Below are positions 1 through 12,942 of a DNA stretch of 64,000 bases, piece by piece. The translations under genes and the position numbers were made by a program. This stretch comes from Chelonoidis abingdonii. Lineage: Eukaryota > Chordata > Testudines > Testudinidae. Numbering within the stretch: the first letter of the stretch is position 1; each line of letters starts with the position of its first letter. Location of the stretch: NCBI RefSeq assembly GCF_003597395.2, contig NC_133777.1:58328938-58392937 (forward strand), written 5' to 3'. The notes beneath the pieces are model-generated. The model saw nothing but the letters and a program-made list of their open reading frames with translations, had not been told where the DNA came from and did no database searches.

Positions 1-845
1 GTCATCAAGACCAAGCCCCCCTCTACTCTTCTGACAGGCTAACGCCTCAGTGGCTTCCTTTTAAATACGCTGCCTGCGGCTGAGGCTGTGACTGATTTGG
101 GGCTGGAATCATATCTCGGGCGCACTGGGGAGCTTTGGACTCAGGGACAAACCTGCGGCTGCCCGCGGCTTCGCTCCAGCCAGAGCTCGGTAGCATTTCT
201 CCTCCCCCGCTCTCACTTTGCAATCCTCCCTCGCAGTGCCCGGCTCCAGAGGCTGCCCGCGCCCGCTCTGGTTCTGCCACAGGCCGTCTGAGGTAGCCTC
301 CTGTGCGCCGGTCCGGGGGCTGCGTCCGCAGCTCAGCGCTGCCCCCTGGTGGCGGGCTGCGATCCTGCCGCGCTGACCCTTCCCTCGCTTCCGCAACGTG
401 GCCGCGGAACTGCGAGTGAGCGGCGCCACCTCCGCCCGCCCTGCCCCCACCCACTCCCCGGCTCCGCGCAGCTGGAGTAGTCGGACCCCGCTAGCCCAGC
501 GCAGCCGCCTGAGGGCGCGGTCCTGACCCGCCATGGGAGGGGCTCAGCAGTGCCGGGGCAGAGGCTGCGCTGCAGCTTTCCTCGTGCCTGCACACCAGGC
601 CGTCCAGAGCAGGTCCTAGGCCCCCTGCGCTGCGTGACTCGGGGCAGTAGCCTCAGGCTGCCCTGCAAGTGGGGGCCGGACGCGGGAGACCCAGGCTGTT
701 CCCCAGAGTCTGAAAGGGGGGGGGCAAGGCAATTACACCAAGGCCTGGGTGCACCCAAAGGTCCCTTCACTCCCAGTGTCAGCACACATAGGAAGGAACT
801 AAGAGCAGCTGTATCACAGCAGCGATCAAGTGTCTCATGCTGAGC
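1..845. promoter_or_regulatory. CpG-rich block, possible CpG-island promoter
   Basis: This stretch is GC-rich and dense in CpG (roughly 250-560 is the core), unlike the AT-rich DNA that follows. It contains GC-box-like and CTCF-like motifs. The open frames on both strands are low-complexity and resemble no protein I know, which is usual for CpG islands. A gene starting here could run left out of the window or right, but I see no convincing first coding exon. It could also be GC-rich repeat DNA. Confidence 0.45.
339..353 (+). promoter_or_regulatory. CTCF-like binding motif
   Basis: The sequence CTGCCCCCTGGTGGC matches the core of the vertebrate CTCF consensus (reverse of CCACCAGGGGGC). It lies inside the CpG-rich block, a common setting for CTCF. 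The match is by eye; occupancy cannot be judged from sequence. Confidence 0.55.
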
Positions 846-1060
846 CCTTCATAGACTCACAGAACCACTGAGAGGGACCTCACCGGTCATCTAGTCTAAG
901 GTGCAGGATTATAGCCTAGCAGTTTGGATGATCTCCTGGGAGCTGGGAGACTTTCCTTCAAGTCTCTATTGCAAATCATAAGGAAGAAATTTAAAAGTAG
1001 ATCTCCTACATCCCAGGTGAGTGCCCTACCCAAAGGACTACTGGCTATATGGGCGCAGAC
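846..1060 (-). repeat. CR1 LINE 3'-end fragment
   Basis: The stretch has the phrase typical of antisense CR1 3' tails (a tagactcacagaaccactga-like start, then gagggacctc and gtcatctagtc). It is short and diverged and carries no coding sequence. Confidence 0.55.
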
Positions 1061-3912
1061 CACTTAACTCCAGAAGAGGGTTCACAGCCATGAATGCTTA
1101 ACAAAGAGGCACCCCTCTTTGTAAATACAGGCCCTAAGTGCTCCCTCTTCAGTATTTCACTCCTGACTAGCTTAGGCAGTTCCCTGCTCAGCTTGCTGGC
1201 TCTGCGAATCCCTACAATGCATGGGGTGCCTGGGCACCTAACTCTGAGCTATGAATTCCACCAGGTGACAGGGCAACCCCTCAAACCCCTTTGATTCTTG
1301 CCCTTTGCAGTCTGGGCTGAGCTTCCACGCAAAAGCAATGCTCAAATCACCCCATCACCAACAGGTACCAGTTAAATACAACCACATTATTTAGAACTAT
1401 TTGGAGTCCTCAATATCTTTCCTTCTTAGTAATTAAAAGCAAACTCACTTATAAAAATTCTGCTGTTTCCAGTAATGAGCTCATTAACATTAATAAAGAA
1501 TAAACTTGCAGTAAAAATTTTAACACCTGTAGAAACATAGGATAAATAAGCAACTTAATTGTTTATTAGGAAAGGTTAAAAAGAAACATCTGTTCTTCAT
1601 GGATAGTATAGAAGCCCAACCTCCAGTAGTATAAGAGCTGAGAGAATAATTCATAACAAATAATTTCCTTGATAAATCTTATTTTTCTGTTTGTGGAATA
1701 GCTCACATTTGTTATTTGAAGTTATTAAATCCATTTTATATACTCCATAGTTTGCTATTAAATTCAAAATCCATAATGTGAACTCCGATACTTAGCTGTG
1801 AGTGGACACATAAATCTTTTATTATTTCTGTTCCCTCCCGGACTTCAGTTCTTATGAGATTTCTGGTGTGAATGCTCACAGAAAGTGGCTCAAATTTAAA
1901 ATATTATCATGAATATTCATAGAGAGTGAAAAGACATATGAAGCAAACAGAAAAGGGTGCAAGCATGGTTGTACATTGCTGGGCTGTTTCAGCAGCCTGG
2001 GCAGATAAGCAAACATCACATCCAGATCCTTTAAAGGCCTTAGACTCAGGGCTCCATTCATAATTTGTAAACAAAGGACATAAATAACACAAAAGAAAAC
2101 TGTCCTGACAAGTGCTATCTCAGCCCCCCCAAGGTTTTTCCCTTGCCTCCAACATCCAGTGAGAAAAATTCACTCAGTTCCAATCCACCCTGTAGGTCCA
2201 TCCTCCTCTTTCTTACAGATGTTATCCAGGCCATGTGGTAGGCAGGGATCCATTAGCCCTTCCCAGGGAGCTGCTTCACCTTGTCACAATGGTCAAAGCA
2301 AACTTATTTAAAAATGCAAACAAATATCTGCAGAAAATCTTGTGTGCCCACCTCTGGGTAGCATGTAGAATGCAGAACTATTAACGTACCAAAAAACCAC
2401 TACTGAATATAAATTATTTTGTTTTTCCAACATATTGATCCAGTTTTTCAAAATTAGAAAATACAGTTGTATCCATACACATTTGTGATTGCCTAATTTT
2501 ACTGAGTGAGACTCAAACTGCATTTGGAGAGTAAGATTGGGTGCAAGCAAATATCTCTGCACAAGTTTATTTGTCTAACTTGAAAATGTGGCCTGTTTCT
2601 CTCTCTTATGCAAAAAGAGAAATGTATCCCTGTGCAGCACATCATCTACACATTGCATAGATTCCCCCTTAAACCCTATTTTGAGAGCTTACATGAAATT
2701 CTAATGATGCAAAGGTCTCTACTGGCCCTCTGCACAAGGATAAATTCCACCCAAATAGCACAGAAAACTACTGTTGAAAAAGCAGTAAAATCCTGCACTA
2801 AACCTTACATGAACCCTGCCCCCCCCCCCAACACACAAATTGTTACATAAACCAGAGCTCATTTATACATGACAGCTCTTCTAGTTTCATATACAGTATA
2901 AGGAAATTTAGTATAGTTGTCAATGCACAGGGGACAAAGATTGAAGACAATTCAAAGTGATTTGCTAGTTGACTGCAAAAATATTAGAATTGTGCAGTGA
3001 TTGCAATATGCTGCACTGGTTCTGTGACTGGTTTATATCTGTGAGTGAAGATCTTTTTTTCTCTGCAAAGACCTAGGACATGCAAAGCAATTAACATGAC
3101 AGAAAAATGATATGACAGTCCTGAGATTATGTCATTGCCAAAGTGACTATGATTTAGATGCAGCTAGAAAGGGACTGTAGTGGTTTCTGACTTTGATCTA
3201 ATTATTGTATGACTGCAGTGACTCAGAACTTGCAATGTCATAGAAGATCTGATTTTGCAAGTCATGTAGAGCAGATACAATAGATGTAGAATAGGCTAGA
3301 AGAGTATGCCTTTCAGTTAAAAAAAGTAAATTACAATATATGTGAGCAGTTCAGTTGCTTGCCCTACAAAAGAGGACTCATTCCTGAATATATTTAAATT
3401 TTCTAATTATTCAAATAAAAATATTTTATGTAACTGTTTAGTTACTTCCCATACATTCAGATTTTTAAGGTGAGTCCTAGCAAGCACTTTCCATGTTCTT
3501 GGTGTTGTATTTACAGTAGTCTAATTTGTTCAAATATGGGCATCAGCCCTCTGAAAATGTAACTATGTATTGTACTTCTTGGACTTTCTTTTTCTTTCTG
3601 GGCTACTGTGACATTGTAAATGTATTGTCACCCCTTTGCCAAGAGGTTGCAGATCTTGGAGCCTTGCAGGTCAGGTTCCGACTGGAGAAGTCAGTGAGTT
3701 GAAGTCTAGGTATTTCCTTAGTGAAACTTATTTATTTCCAACATTTAGAACACTTGTCAGGGATGGTTCTGCCTTGAGTGCTAAAAGACCTCTCGAGATG
3801 TCTTCCAGTCCTATGATTCTATAATATATATATGCCAGTTCTTGAAAGGAGGCAGACACAAACAGTGCATAGGCAATCTGTCCTTTTAGAAATCTCAGCT
3901 CCAACACCAATG
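1061..3912. other. Non-coding AT-rich DNA, no gene seen
   Basis: No exon, RNA gene or recognisable repeat stands out. Open frames are short and show no domain. There is a run of C at about 2819-2830. Confidence 0.6.
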
Positions 3913-3996
3913 TCAGAGAATCATAGGGCTACAAGGCTTCACAAGGGTCATCTAGTCTAACCATCTGCGAAGATGCAGGATTTGTTGTGTCTAAAC

Positions 3997-4809
3997 CAGG
4001 CCTACACAACATACGGCCCGCGGAGGGATTCTAAATCCCACGCACACGGCGCTCTGCAGGCAGCCCAGAACCCTTTGAATCCTGACCGCGGATGAGATTT
4101 TAAGGGCTTAGGGCTCCCCACCGCTGCAGGCAACCCAGAGCCCTTTGAATTCCGGCCGTGGTTGGGATTTAAAGGGCTCACAGCTCCCCGTCACTGCAGG
4201 CAGCCCAGAGCCCTTTAAATCCCGGCCACGGGCTGGGGCTGGAATTTAAAGGGCTCAGGGCTCCCCTCGGCTGTGGGCAGCCCAGAGCTCTTTGAATCCT
4301 GGCAGTGGTTGAGATTTAAAGGGCTCAGGGCTCCCTGTGGCTGCAAGCAGCCCAGAGCCCTTTGAATCTCACCCCAGCTCCGGCGACTGGGCCGGGGCTG
4401 GGATTTAAAGGGCTCGGGCTCACCTCAGTGGCAGGAGCTCTGGGCCTTTTAAATCTGTGCCCTAGCCCCGCAAAGCTCCGGTTCCCCTGGCCGCCGGAGC
4501 CCCGGGCCCTTTAATTTGCCCCTGAGTGCTCCCAGCCACCTCTTCAGCTGGGAGCCCCTGGTTGATTTAAAATAAAGTATCACCTCCCCACCCCCAACCT
4601 TCCTTTTCGGCCCACAGCTGTTTTGGTGGGGCTGCGCTGGGGAAGGAGGGTTTGTTTCCGCAGGGCTGGGCAGTGCTGGGGTGGGGTGTTTCCGCGGGGC
4701 CCGGAGGTGCTGGAGGGGGGGTGTTTCTACGGGGCTGTGGATTTTCGGCCCTCAGCTGTTTTCTTTGGAGTAATGTGGCCCTCGCCGCTTTACGCGTTGT
4801 GCAGGCCTG
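3997..4809. mobile_element. hAT-type non-autonomous element with internal 70-bp repeats
   Basis: The 813-bp element starts CAGGCCTACACAAC and ends GTTGTGCAGGCCTG, imperfect inverted ends of hAT style. It is flanked by the perfect 8-bp duplication GTCTAAAC (3989-3996 and 4810-4817). Inside are about five GC-rich units of roughly 70 bp, each pairing agccctttgaatc with gatttaaagggct. The open frames around 4567-4865 have no transposase features. It sits in the CR1 and is younger than it. Confidence 0.85.
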
Positions 4810-5600
4810 GTCTAAACCATCCAAGACAGATGGCTATCCAGCCTTCTTTTGAAAACCTTCAGTGAAGGAGCTTCCACAACCTCCCTAGGCAGTCTGTTCC
4901 ATTGTCCTATTGTTCTACAGTTAGAAAGTTTTCCTGAGATTTAATCTAAATCTGCTATACTGTAATTTGAAACTATTGTCCCTTGTTCTGCCCTCTGTGG
5001 CAAGAGAGAACAACTTTTCTCCATCTTTTTTATGTCAGTCTTTCAAGATTTGAAGACCAATATCATGTCTCCTCTTAATCTCCTCTTTTCCAAACAAAAC
5101 ATACCCAGTTCCTTCAGCCTTTGCTCATATGGGTTGCATTCCACCCCATTGATCATCTTTGTCACTCACTTCTGGATCTTTTCCAGCTTCTCTACATCCT
5201 TTCTATACATTAGTGACCAGAACTCGACACACTACTGTGTTAATGCAACCTATAATTGCATTTGCTTTTTTGCTACAGCATCACGTTGTTGACTCATGTT
5301 GAGGTCGTAATGCACCACAACTCCCACATCCTTTTCAGCAGTGCTGCTGTCAAGCCAGTTATCCCCCATTCTGTATTTGTGCATTTGTTTCCCCCCCCTT
5401 AGTGTAGCACCTTACATTTGTCTTTGTTGAATTTCATTTTGTTGGCTATAGCTCAGTTCTACAATTTATCAAGAGCTAAAATTCAGAAGGCTCTATCTTC
5501 CAAAGTGTTGGCAACCTCTCCTGCCCTCGCCCCCAGCTTTGAGTCATATGCAGATTTGTTCAGTATGCTCACTATTCCTAAATCCAGGTCGTTAATAAAG

Positions 5601-5636
5601 AGGTCCCTTCCAACCCTGATATTCCATGATTCTATG
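5601..5636 (+). repeat. 36-bp CR1 3'-tail micro-insertion
   Basis: A sense-strand CR1 terminal phrase (tcccttccaaccctgatatt ... gattctatg) interrupts the antisense CR1 between ttaataaag and ttaaacaccggacc, which are normally nearly contiguous. It reads as a severely 5'-truncated CR1 insertion. Confidence 0.65.
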
Positions 5637-5695
5637 TTAAACACCGGACCCAGAACTAATTCCCAGAAAGCAACTCTGCCCCCTAAAATTGACTC

Positions 5696-8600
5696 TAGCT
5701 AGAGAGATTAAGGCAGAGAGTAAATTCTTTTGCTGTTTGCTACAACTTTCTTTAAAAAACAATCAAACAGCAATGCCGTATTTCTTAAGACTTAACAGTG
5801 CTCACATGCTAAGAATAAAAACGTGTAAAATCATGGGTAACAATGCCATCTGGTCAATCCCAACTTAACTATATCTTTTAAAGTTCCATCCTTTTGGCAT
5901 TTATATATATTGTCTCCACCGAACAATTATGCTGGAGATAAACTTTTGTATCTCTAATAATGGTAGGTCCAATTAAATAAAAATGAGTGTCCCTGCTTCT
6001 GACCGCTGGAGCCTAGTCACTGGGTGTCACGCAAGTAAGTTACAGAGACTTCCCAACAAATACCCCACAGGTGCTTTCCCATGTTGAAAATTGTCCTGAA
6101 TTTTTCTGTCATATCATACCTGGAACATTTCCATTTTGACTTCTAGAGAAGTAATTACGTGGTGCTGTCATTTCAGCCTGTGTCATGTCCTGGTGAGGCA
6201 TTTTGTGGTTGGCAGGGCACTGCTATCGCTTCTCACACTGCAATCACAGCATCACACTGTCACTTTGCCATTTCATTTTATCAATCTAGAAACTTGACAA
6301 AACTCTTTTCTTTACCCCAGTTAATTTTAAATTACTGAACATAAATTTTGGTGCCTTATAAGATAATTAAGTTTGACACAAAATCTGCATATTAGGCCTG
6401 CAGCTCTAACAGATCCTGATCTATAAGAATCTGAAAATCAACATTTTTTTCCCACTGCAGCAAAATACTAGAAGGTCTCCTCTTTTACCATCTGCTACAT
6501 TTTAAATAGCTAAATGAATTCCTGCCCAAAATGACCGGTTTGTGCACAGAGGCTAATGTTAATAAGGCCTCTGAAAATGAAGCTTAACTCTAATCCTTTC
6601 AAAGAAAGACTAAATTTCAAACAATCCTTTCACTGGCAGCCATTCATAAAGGTGGGTTAAAACTGGAACTATTTGTCCAAATTCGCTCAAACTTTGGCAA
6701 TCCAAACAAAATAGGATCCAGATTTGAAATATCCCAGTTTTGCAAAGCCAAACATTGAGTGATGAGGTTTAGCAAACACAAAAGCACCCTGGTTTTGATC
6801 TTCTCCACATCTTAAGGAGCACCATATTTTTGGTCCATGTGGCATTTTTATGATTAAATTTAATTTCCTCAATTAAATACATCTGCCATAAGGATTATAT
6901 GAAAACGAAGGGTTTAAATGTTAAAGGTGTCTATTTGGTCTTGAGATGCAGGCGTTTGAAAACTTACAGGGATATTTTCCATTTTGGATGTAAGCAACAC
7001 ATTGTTACACTCCATGGCCTCCCCTCCCAACCTCTCACTCCCATGTTCTCTGTTTCATTTCCAACTTCCATCAATCATGCAAAGACAGAAAGTCAGGGAA
7101 GTCTGCGTGTGATATTTTTAATTAATCCAGAAGTGATGGATATTTCAAGCATTTGGAACTAACTCAAATACTGTGCATCATCTGCTGCTTTTAAAATGAT
7201 GTATGTATAATTATCTCCTTCCTACCACAATCCTGAATCGCTCTCACTACAAGTCAAAGCAAATGTTGTGGCGTTACTGTGAAGATAGAATAAGGAATTC
7301 ATCCCCTTCAGTATTTTAGAATAGATGCCAGTCATGTCTCAACGAAACAACTGTTTTCTTGCTGATTGTCTCCAAGTATGTTGGTGATAACTTCTTCAAG
7401 GGATGTCTCAACAACTGTGACCATAGCTTTAGAGAAATGAAGAACAAACTGGAGTCGTTTTTGTCATGGGAATACATCCTCTACAAAGGCCATGAGTCCT
7501 TCAGAAAGGGGAAAACTTTGAAAAGGAGATGCCCCAATAGCATGTCACATTAAAGGAACTCTCAAAGCAGCTATGAGATTGTCTCTTTGATAAACACTTC
7601 CAGACTTGCAGCTATAAAAGTGGCTAGTGAAACATCTCGGCACGTTCCATTTATCGAAGCAGCCACTGAAATCTAAGCCATTACAACCTTTTAAGTATCA
7701 AAAGTGGTTATAGTAAGTTTTGACTAGCAGACTGTCTCTTGGAGCTTTTGAAATACAAAAGTAGTTTTAATTATTTAACATTTTAGCTAGCTGTCAGACT
7801 GTTTTAGCTGTCAAAATAGCTATAAGAGGATTCTAGCTCGCAAGCTGTTTTTTCCTGTCACCTTAGATTTTCAGACAGAAAATTCTTTCTTAAAAATAAT
7901 AAGTTTGTGATAGAGGTGTTTTCCATGGTATGTTCAAACTAGGGTCACTGACAATGAAATAAAACTCTCCTAATTAACTTAATATGCAAAATATGCATAT
8001 TTTTAAGCAAATTTTCTCCAAAGTTACAGGGATAGATGATACTCAGTAAAAAGTGCAGATTTAAAACATGAGAAGCCTGATTCAGTTTCCATTGACTAAT
8101 ATAGCAACATTTCCCTTGACTTCAGTGGAAACAGGATCAGGCTCCACAGCTCATAGCATTCCAGTATGATAGTACCTGCAATTCCGCATGGTAGTGATGG
8201 ACCATAATGAAACTACTGAATTGAAACAGACATTTAGTTTAATATTGAAACAGGAATTGGTGGTTAATCACATCTATTTTTGGCCTTGGAAAACCAAACC
8301 CAAAGCTACTGCATCAATAAAATGTCATACATACATATATACAAGAAATATAGGTTTGGTAGTCATTAAACTACAATATAACAAAATGCAGTAGAAAAAA
8401 TTAACCTGTGGTCAGTCTGTTGTTGGTAATGAATGCAATTACTTTATAGTTTTAAATCATAACAACACTGTCAGGTGACCTGTGACTCATGTATCAAAGC
8501 GGTCTAGGCCCACTGGTATTTTATAATGAATTCTGTATTTGGAATTTTTAATGTTCAAAAGTATATTCAAAGGTCCTTTTATGTTAGAGGTAAACTATTG

Positions 8601-9788
8601 GTGTTTTAGTCAAAAAGCCAAAAATGAGGATATCAACACCTGCAGTTGTGTCTCAGCTGGTGGATGGAATCCTTTCTTGTGCTGTCCAGTTAGTTAGTTC
8701 AGCTTGTCTCTCTCATTCTTGCTCCCCACTCATTCATTTCTCTGCACCTTTTTGACCACATGTAGTTAATTAGTTTGATAGTAAAATAAAAAGCAGCTAT
8801 CGTACATATTGAGGCAAATTCTGTTGTTGGTTGTAGGAGTGATGAGAGCAAGATTTGGCCCACTCTTTTTACTCTTGCAAGGAAGGATAGATTTCTCTAC
8901 ATGGATTAGATTAGTGAGATTTTACTTTGACACTCGAAAAACAATATCAAATGTAGCCATAGAAAGCATCACTGTCTCTGAGCACCTTCCAGAAATGTCC
9001 AACCGCATTAAGAGGAGGTGATCCTCTCCCAACTCGACTTCTGATATTGTTACATGTGTTGAAGTGACGGGGATTTGACTTTACCCTGCTCCTTCTTAGT
9101 AAAAATAGGCAGGCTGTGCTTGACCTTGACTGAGCTAGCCAACATGTGAGGTTGCCTGTGGCAGGTGTCAATTGCATGAATCACGAAGCAGAAAAGTGCA
9201 CACTAGCTTTGCTAACTATGGTAAAGCAAAAAAATATAAGGCAACATGTGTCCACTCCCAATAAAACTATTCATTTTTTAGTTTATCATTTCCTTTCCTA
9301 GGGATAAGAACCATGTGTGGCTCCCTTTACAGGAAGTGTTGCTGAGGTTCTAACTCATAGGCAGTAAATATTGTTTGTTAACATTCCGGAGGAAAACCAA
9401 ATCAGGATAGGCTCTGAGGTATTGATTCCTGAGAAATAACTACATGTAGTAGTGTATGCACAGTGATTAAATGTAAGTACCAAGAGTTAATACCTTCTGA
9501 GCTAACGAGAGGCTTGTATAGGGCAGTGTACTTTGTAGTCACTAGTTCTTGGTTGAGCTGGTTCAGTAAACTTCAGATCTATCTGAAACTGGAATTCTTT
9601 TTCACCTCCCACATCCCCTACCTCTATCTTAGGATCCAGGAAAGAAAGAGGAAAGTTATACTGCACAGTTAAACAATATTTCACTTTTCCCTTTTCTACT
9701 ATCTTCTCTCTTTCCCATATGCAAAAGGCTAATTTACATATAGGCCTAATCCTATTCCTCTTACTTAAAATGAGTAATACTTCAGGTT
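5696..9788. other. Non-coding AT-rich DNA, no gene seen
   Basis: No exon with convincing splice sites or protein similarity was recognised on either strand. A short MITE-like palindrome (gcctgattcagtttcc ... gtggaaacaggatcagg) lies at about 8078-8143. The rest looks unique. Confidence 0.55.
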
Positions 9789-9912
9789 CCAATTCAGCAA
9801 AGCATCCCTTTTCCTGAAAACATTTATTTATGCACTTAAGTCACTTTGACTTTTATGAGATGCAAGCAGACACTTAAAATTATGTATGTGCCTAAATGCT
9901 TTGCTGAATTGG
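9789..9912. mobile_element. Short palindromic MITE
   Basis: The ends CCAATTCAGCAAAGCA and TGCTTTGCTGAATTGG are perfect inverted repeats about 124 bp apart. This is a non-coding foldback element; I could not assign a superfamily. Confidence 0.7.
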
Positions 9913-10573
9913 GATTTCAGTGCACAAGTAGTCCCACTGAAGTCAATGGAACCACTAGTGTAGTAAGGGGGGACTCAGCAGGAGTAAGGATATTACAATC
10001 TGACCTTAAATTAATACTTAGTGAAATTGTAAGTTTTTCCTCACTAGTTGGGGTGACTTGGGTGTGTTTATTGTGACAAAGTTCCTCCTCTGTCTTGGTG
10101 GGTCCTGCGCTTTTTGGTGGAATTGCTCACCTCAGAGGTTCACAGCAGCCCTCAGTTTGGCTGCTTCTGATAAAGGCTCAAACCTGCCATTCACTCAGCT
10201 AACCTCATCACTGGCCAGCATGGGGGAAACAGAGAACAATCCGCACAGTCTCTGTGTCCCATCTAGTGGGTCAGGGACAGGCCAGATCCCTTTCCAAATT
10301 AGACCTCCTCTTCTGGTGTTTCTCACAGACCAGATCAACTCCTCCTGTGTCTGATCAGGAGTTGGCAAAAAGTGAACAACTTTGGCTGGTGTTGGTTACA
10401 AATCACCTTAGTACTGCAGGGGTGGTGAAATATGGTTACCAATGTTGTAATTGTTGTAGAAATACAGGAAAGCAGGACTGTGCTTAATCTATCCCAGGTG
10501 TCTCAGCTTAACCTGTCACCCTCAGTTGAAAGAGCCTCCTAAGGGACTCAAATGTCAGCCCCTGTGAAAGTAA

Positions 10574-11367
10574 GGGCTTGGCTACACTGGAGAGTTGCAG
10601 CACTGGTGATTCGTTTACAGTGCTGCAACTTAGTAACTGTCCACATCTGCAAGGCACATCCAGCGCTGCAACTCCCTGGCTGCAGCGCTGGCTGTACACC
10701 TGGTCTGCTTGCTTGTCAAGTGTGGCCACCAAAAGCGCTGTAATTGGCCTCCAGGGTATTAGGAGGTATCCCAGAATGCCTGTTCACAACAAACCGGAAG
10801 AGTGGCTGAACTCCGGGCTCCCTGGATCTGCTTATCTAAAAAACAAACACAGCTCCTGTTTGCTGGAAAAGAGGCAGGCAGGGGAATTGCTTTGGAATGT
10901 TCACAGCTGTTTGCTTGAGTAGAGAAGCCACACGGCGGAGGGGAAGGGGGGAGTCCGTGTTGGAGCAGCTGCTTATGTGGTCTGAAGGCTATTTAGGAGT
11001 GCATAATTTGCATTTAGTGAATAAGAGAGGGGAGGGGGAAGGGGTCAAAACTTTTAAAATTATTGAAGGTAGGTGCTGTGTATCTTCCAGTCCTTCGAAC
11101 TTGCAAGGCAGGGAGCTGACACAGTGTCAACTCCAAAAATCCACTCTCTCTGTCTCCCCCACACTCCCTGTCACGCTCCACCCCACCCCGCTCTTTTGAA
11201 AAGCACGTTGCAGCCACTTGAACGCTGGGATAGCTGCCCACAATGCACCACTCCCAACAGCGCTGCAAATGCTGCAAATGTGGCCACACTGCAGCACTTT
11301 CCGTACACAGCTGTACGAAGACAGCTGTAACTCCCAGCGCTGTACAGCTGTAAGTGTAGCCATGGCC
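10574..11367. mobile_element. PIF/Harbinger-like MITE
   Basis: The 794-bp element has ends GGGCTTGGCTACACT and AGTGTAGCCATGGCC, inverted repeats with a few mismatches, flanked by the 3-bp duplication TAA (10571-10573 and 11368-11370). A TWA target and GGC...GCC ends fit PIF/Harbinger. Subterminal sequences are also inverted (tgcagcgctg-like words near both ends). No transposase is present. Confidence 0.7.
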
Positions 11368-11689
11368 TAAGAGGGGTGGGAACAGATATCCCCAGCTAGG
11401 AAGCTGTATGCCCTCAAGGGTCCTTCCTAGACTGGTTTAACCTGTTCCTCCCCACTGTTCAAAGAATAGTGTTAAATAGGCGCCTCTTTGTTATGTCGAA
11501 TGCCCAATCAGAACTGAAATCAGTTGTTGTAGGACTGTGTTTCTGCCTTGCCTGCTAAGAGCTAAAAATCACTGAGCTCTGAAATCACTTGAGATGGGGC
11601 AGTGTAAGAGACTGATGTACAGAGGTTACAGCAGAGAGGCAGGTGGCAGAAGAAGGTGACTGACAGCTGGTGAACCAGTGGCTGGTCCG

Positions 11690-12255
11690 GTGGAGAGGCG
11701 CAATGAGTGACCAACAGGGCAGCTGGTGGAGAAGCACGGTGAGCAGGCAGCCAGCAGGGCGGCAGTGGAGAGGCGTGATGAACAGGTGGCTGGTGGTGAG
11801 GCACGGTGAGCAGGCAGATAGCAGGGCGGTAGTGGACAGGCGTGATGAGCGGGCAACAGTGCGGCTGGCAAAGAGGCGTGATGAGCGGGCAGCAGGGCAG
11901 CTAGTGGAGAGGCACGGCGAGCGGGAAGCAGGGCGGCTGGTGGAGAGGCATGATGAGTGGGCAGCAGGGTGGCTGGTGGAGAGGCACAGTGACTGGGCAG
12001 CAGGTGGAGTGGCACGGTGAGTGGGCAGCGAGCAGGGCAGTGGCAGAGAGGTGTGATGAGCGGGTGGCTGGTGGAGAGGCACAGTGAGTGGGCAGACAGC
12101 AGGGTGGCAGCGGAGAGGCATGATAAGCAGCTAGCAGGGCAGCTGGTGCAGAAGCACAGTGAACAGGCAGACAGCAGGGCGGCAGCAGAGAGGCATGATG
12201 AGTGGCTAGCAGGACGGCTGGTGGACAGGCACGATGAGAATGTCGAGCAGGTGGC
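11690..12255. repeat. 36-bp minisatellite
   Basis: Tandem units of 36 bp of the form gaggcatgatgagtgggcag plus a cagggtggctggtgga half recur about 15 times, with divergence toward both ends. Because 36 is a multiple of three and the unit lacks stops, several frames stay open for hundreds of bases. The minus-strand products are Ser/Cys/Pro/His-rich 12-residue repeats. I treat these as by-products of the array. Confidence 0.9.
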
Positions 12256-12749
12256 CGGCGGAAGCAGTGAGCAGGCAGCCGGCATGAGTGGCGGTGAGTG
12301 AGTGCCCGAGCAGCGGAGTGAGTAAGGTACTTCTTTACCCCACCCAGGGTGGGAGGTGAACTCTGCAGATGCACCTCTGAACTCTGAGTCTGCACTGACC
12401 AAGAACAACAACTGTGAGTGGGATGCAGAGAAGGGTCGGACACATGAAGGACTTTGGGTTGCTGGTCTTAAGAACCTGAAGGGAAAACAACATTGCTCAA
12501 CCAACTTGTGAGTGGGTCTTTTACTCATGGGTTATGTTTATGAAACCTGTTTGCGGTGTTTTTCCAATTTAATGCCAAGTTACTTCCCTCCTTTAATTAA
12601 AAGCTTCTTTTCAACACTCAGATTCTATGCTTTTAAGTGGGGAAGTATTGCTTCTCAGAGGCACCTGGGGTGGTGTGTGAATTTCCCAGGTTATTGGGTG
12701 GGGGCTCGAGATAGTTCTATGTTGTATTAATGGAAAGGATCCCCTAGAT

Positions 12750-12942
12750 CAAGGATTGGCAACCAAGGGCTGAGGGATGTGCTGGCCGCCACTTCCCGCC
12801 ACCCCTATTGGCCTGGAGCAGTAAACCACAGCCAGTGGGAGCCGCAATCAGCTGAACCTGCGGACGCGGCAGGTAAACACTCCGACCTGGCTAGCCAGGG
12901 TGCTTCCCTGGCGAGCCACGTGCCAAAGGTTGCCAATCCCTG
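12750..12942. mobile_element. hAT-type MITE
   Basis: The 193-bp element starts CAAGGATTGGCAACC and ends GGTTGCCAATCCCTG, near-perfect inverted repeats, between perfect 8-bp copies of CCCTAGAT (12742-12749 and 12943-12950). It is non-coding and GC-rich in the middle. Confidence 0.9.

Larger units (their letters stand above)
3913..5695 (-). repeat. CR1 LINE, antisense, split by a hAT-type element
   Basis: The flanks 3913-3996 and 4818-5695 form one antisense CR1 copy. The right part has the familiar antisense phrases of the CR1 3' region (cttttgaaaaccttcagtga, gaccagaactcgacacacta, caccttacatttgtctttg). The left part continues it across the 3997-4809 insertion, with GTCTAAAC on both sides of the break. 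No intact ORF remains. A 36-bp piece of sense CR1 tail sits inside it at 5601-5636. Confidence 0.85.

Noticed and set aside
11626..12528. 300-codon minus-strand ORF
   Set aside because: It is the translation of the 36-bp minisatellite; other frames are also open.
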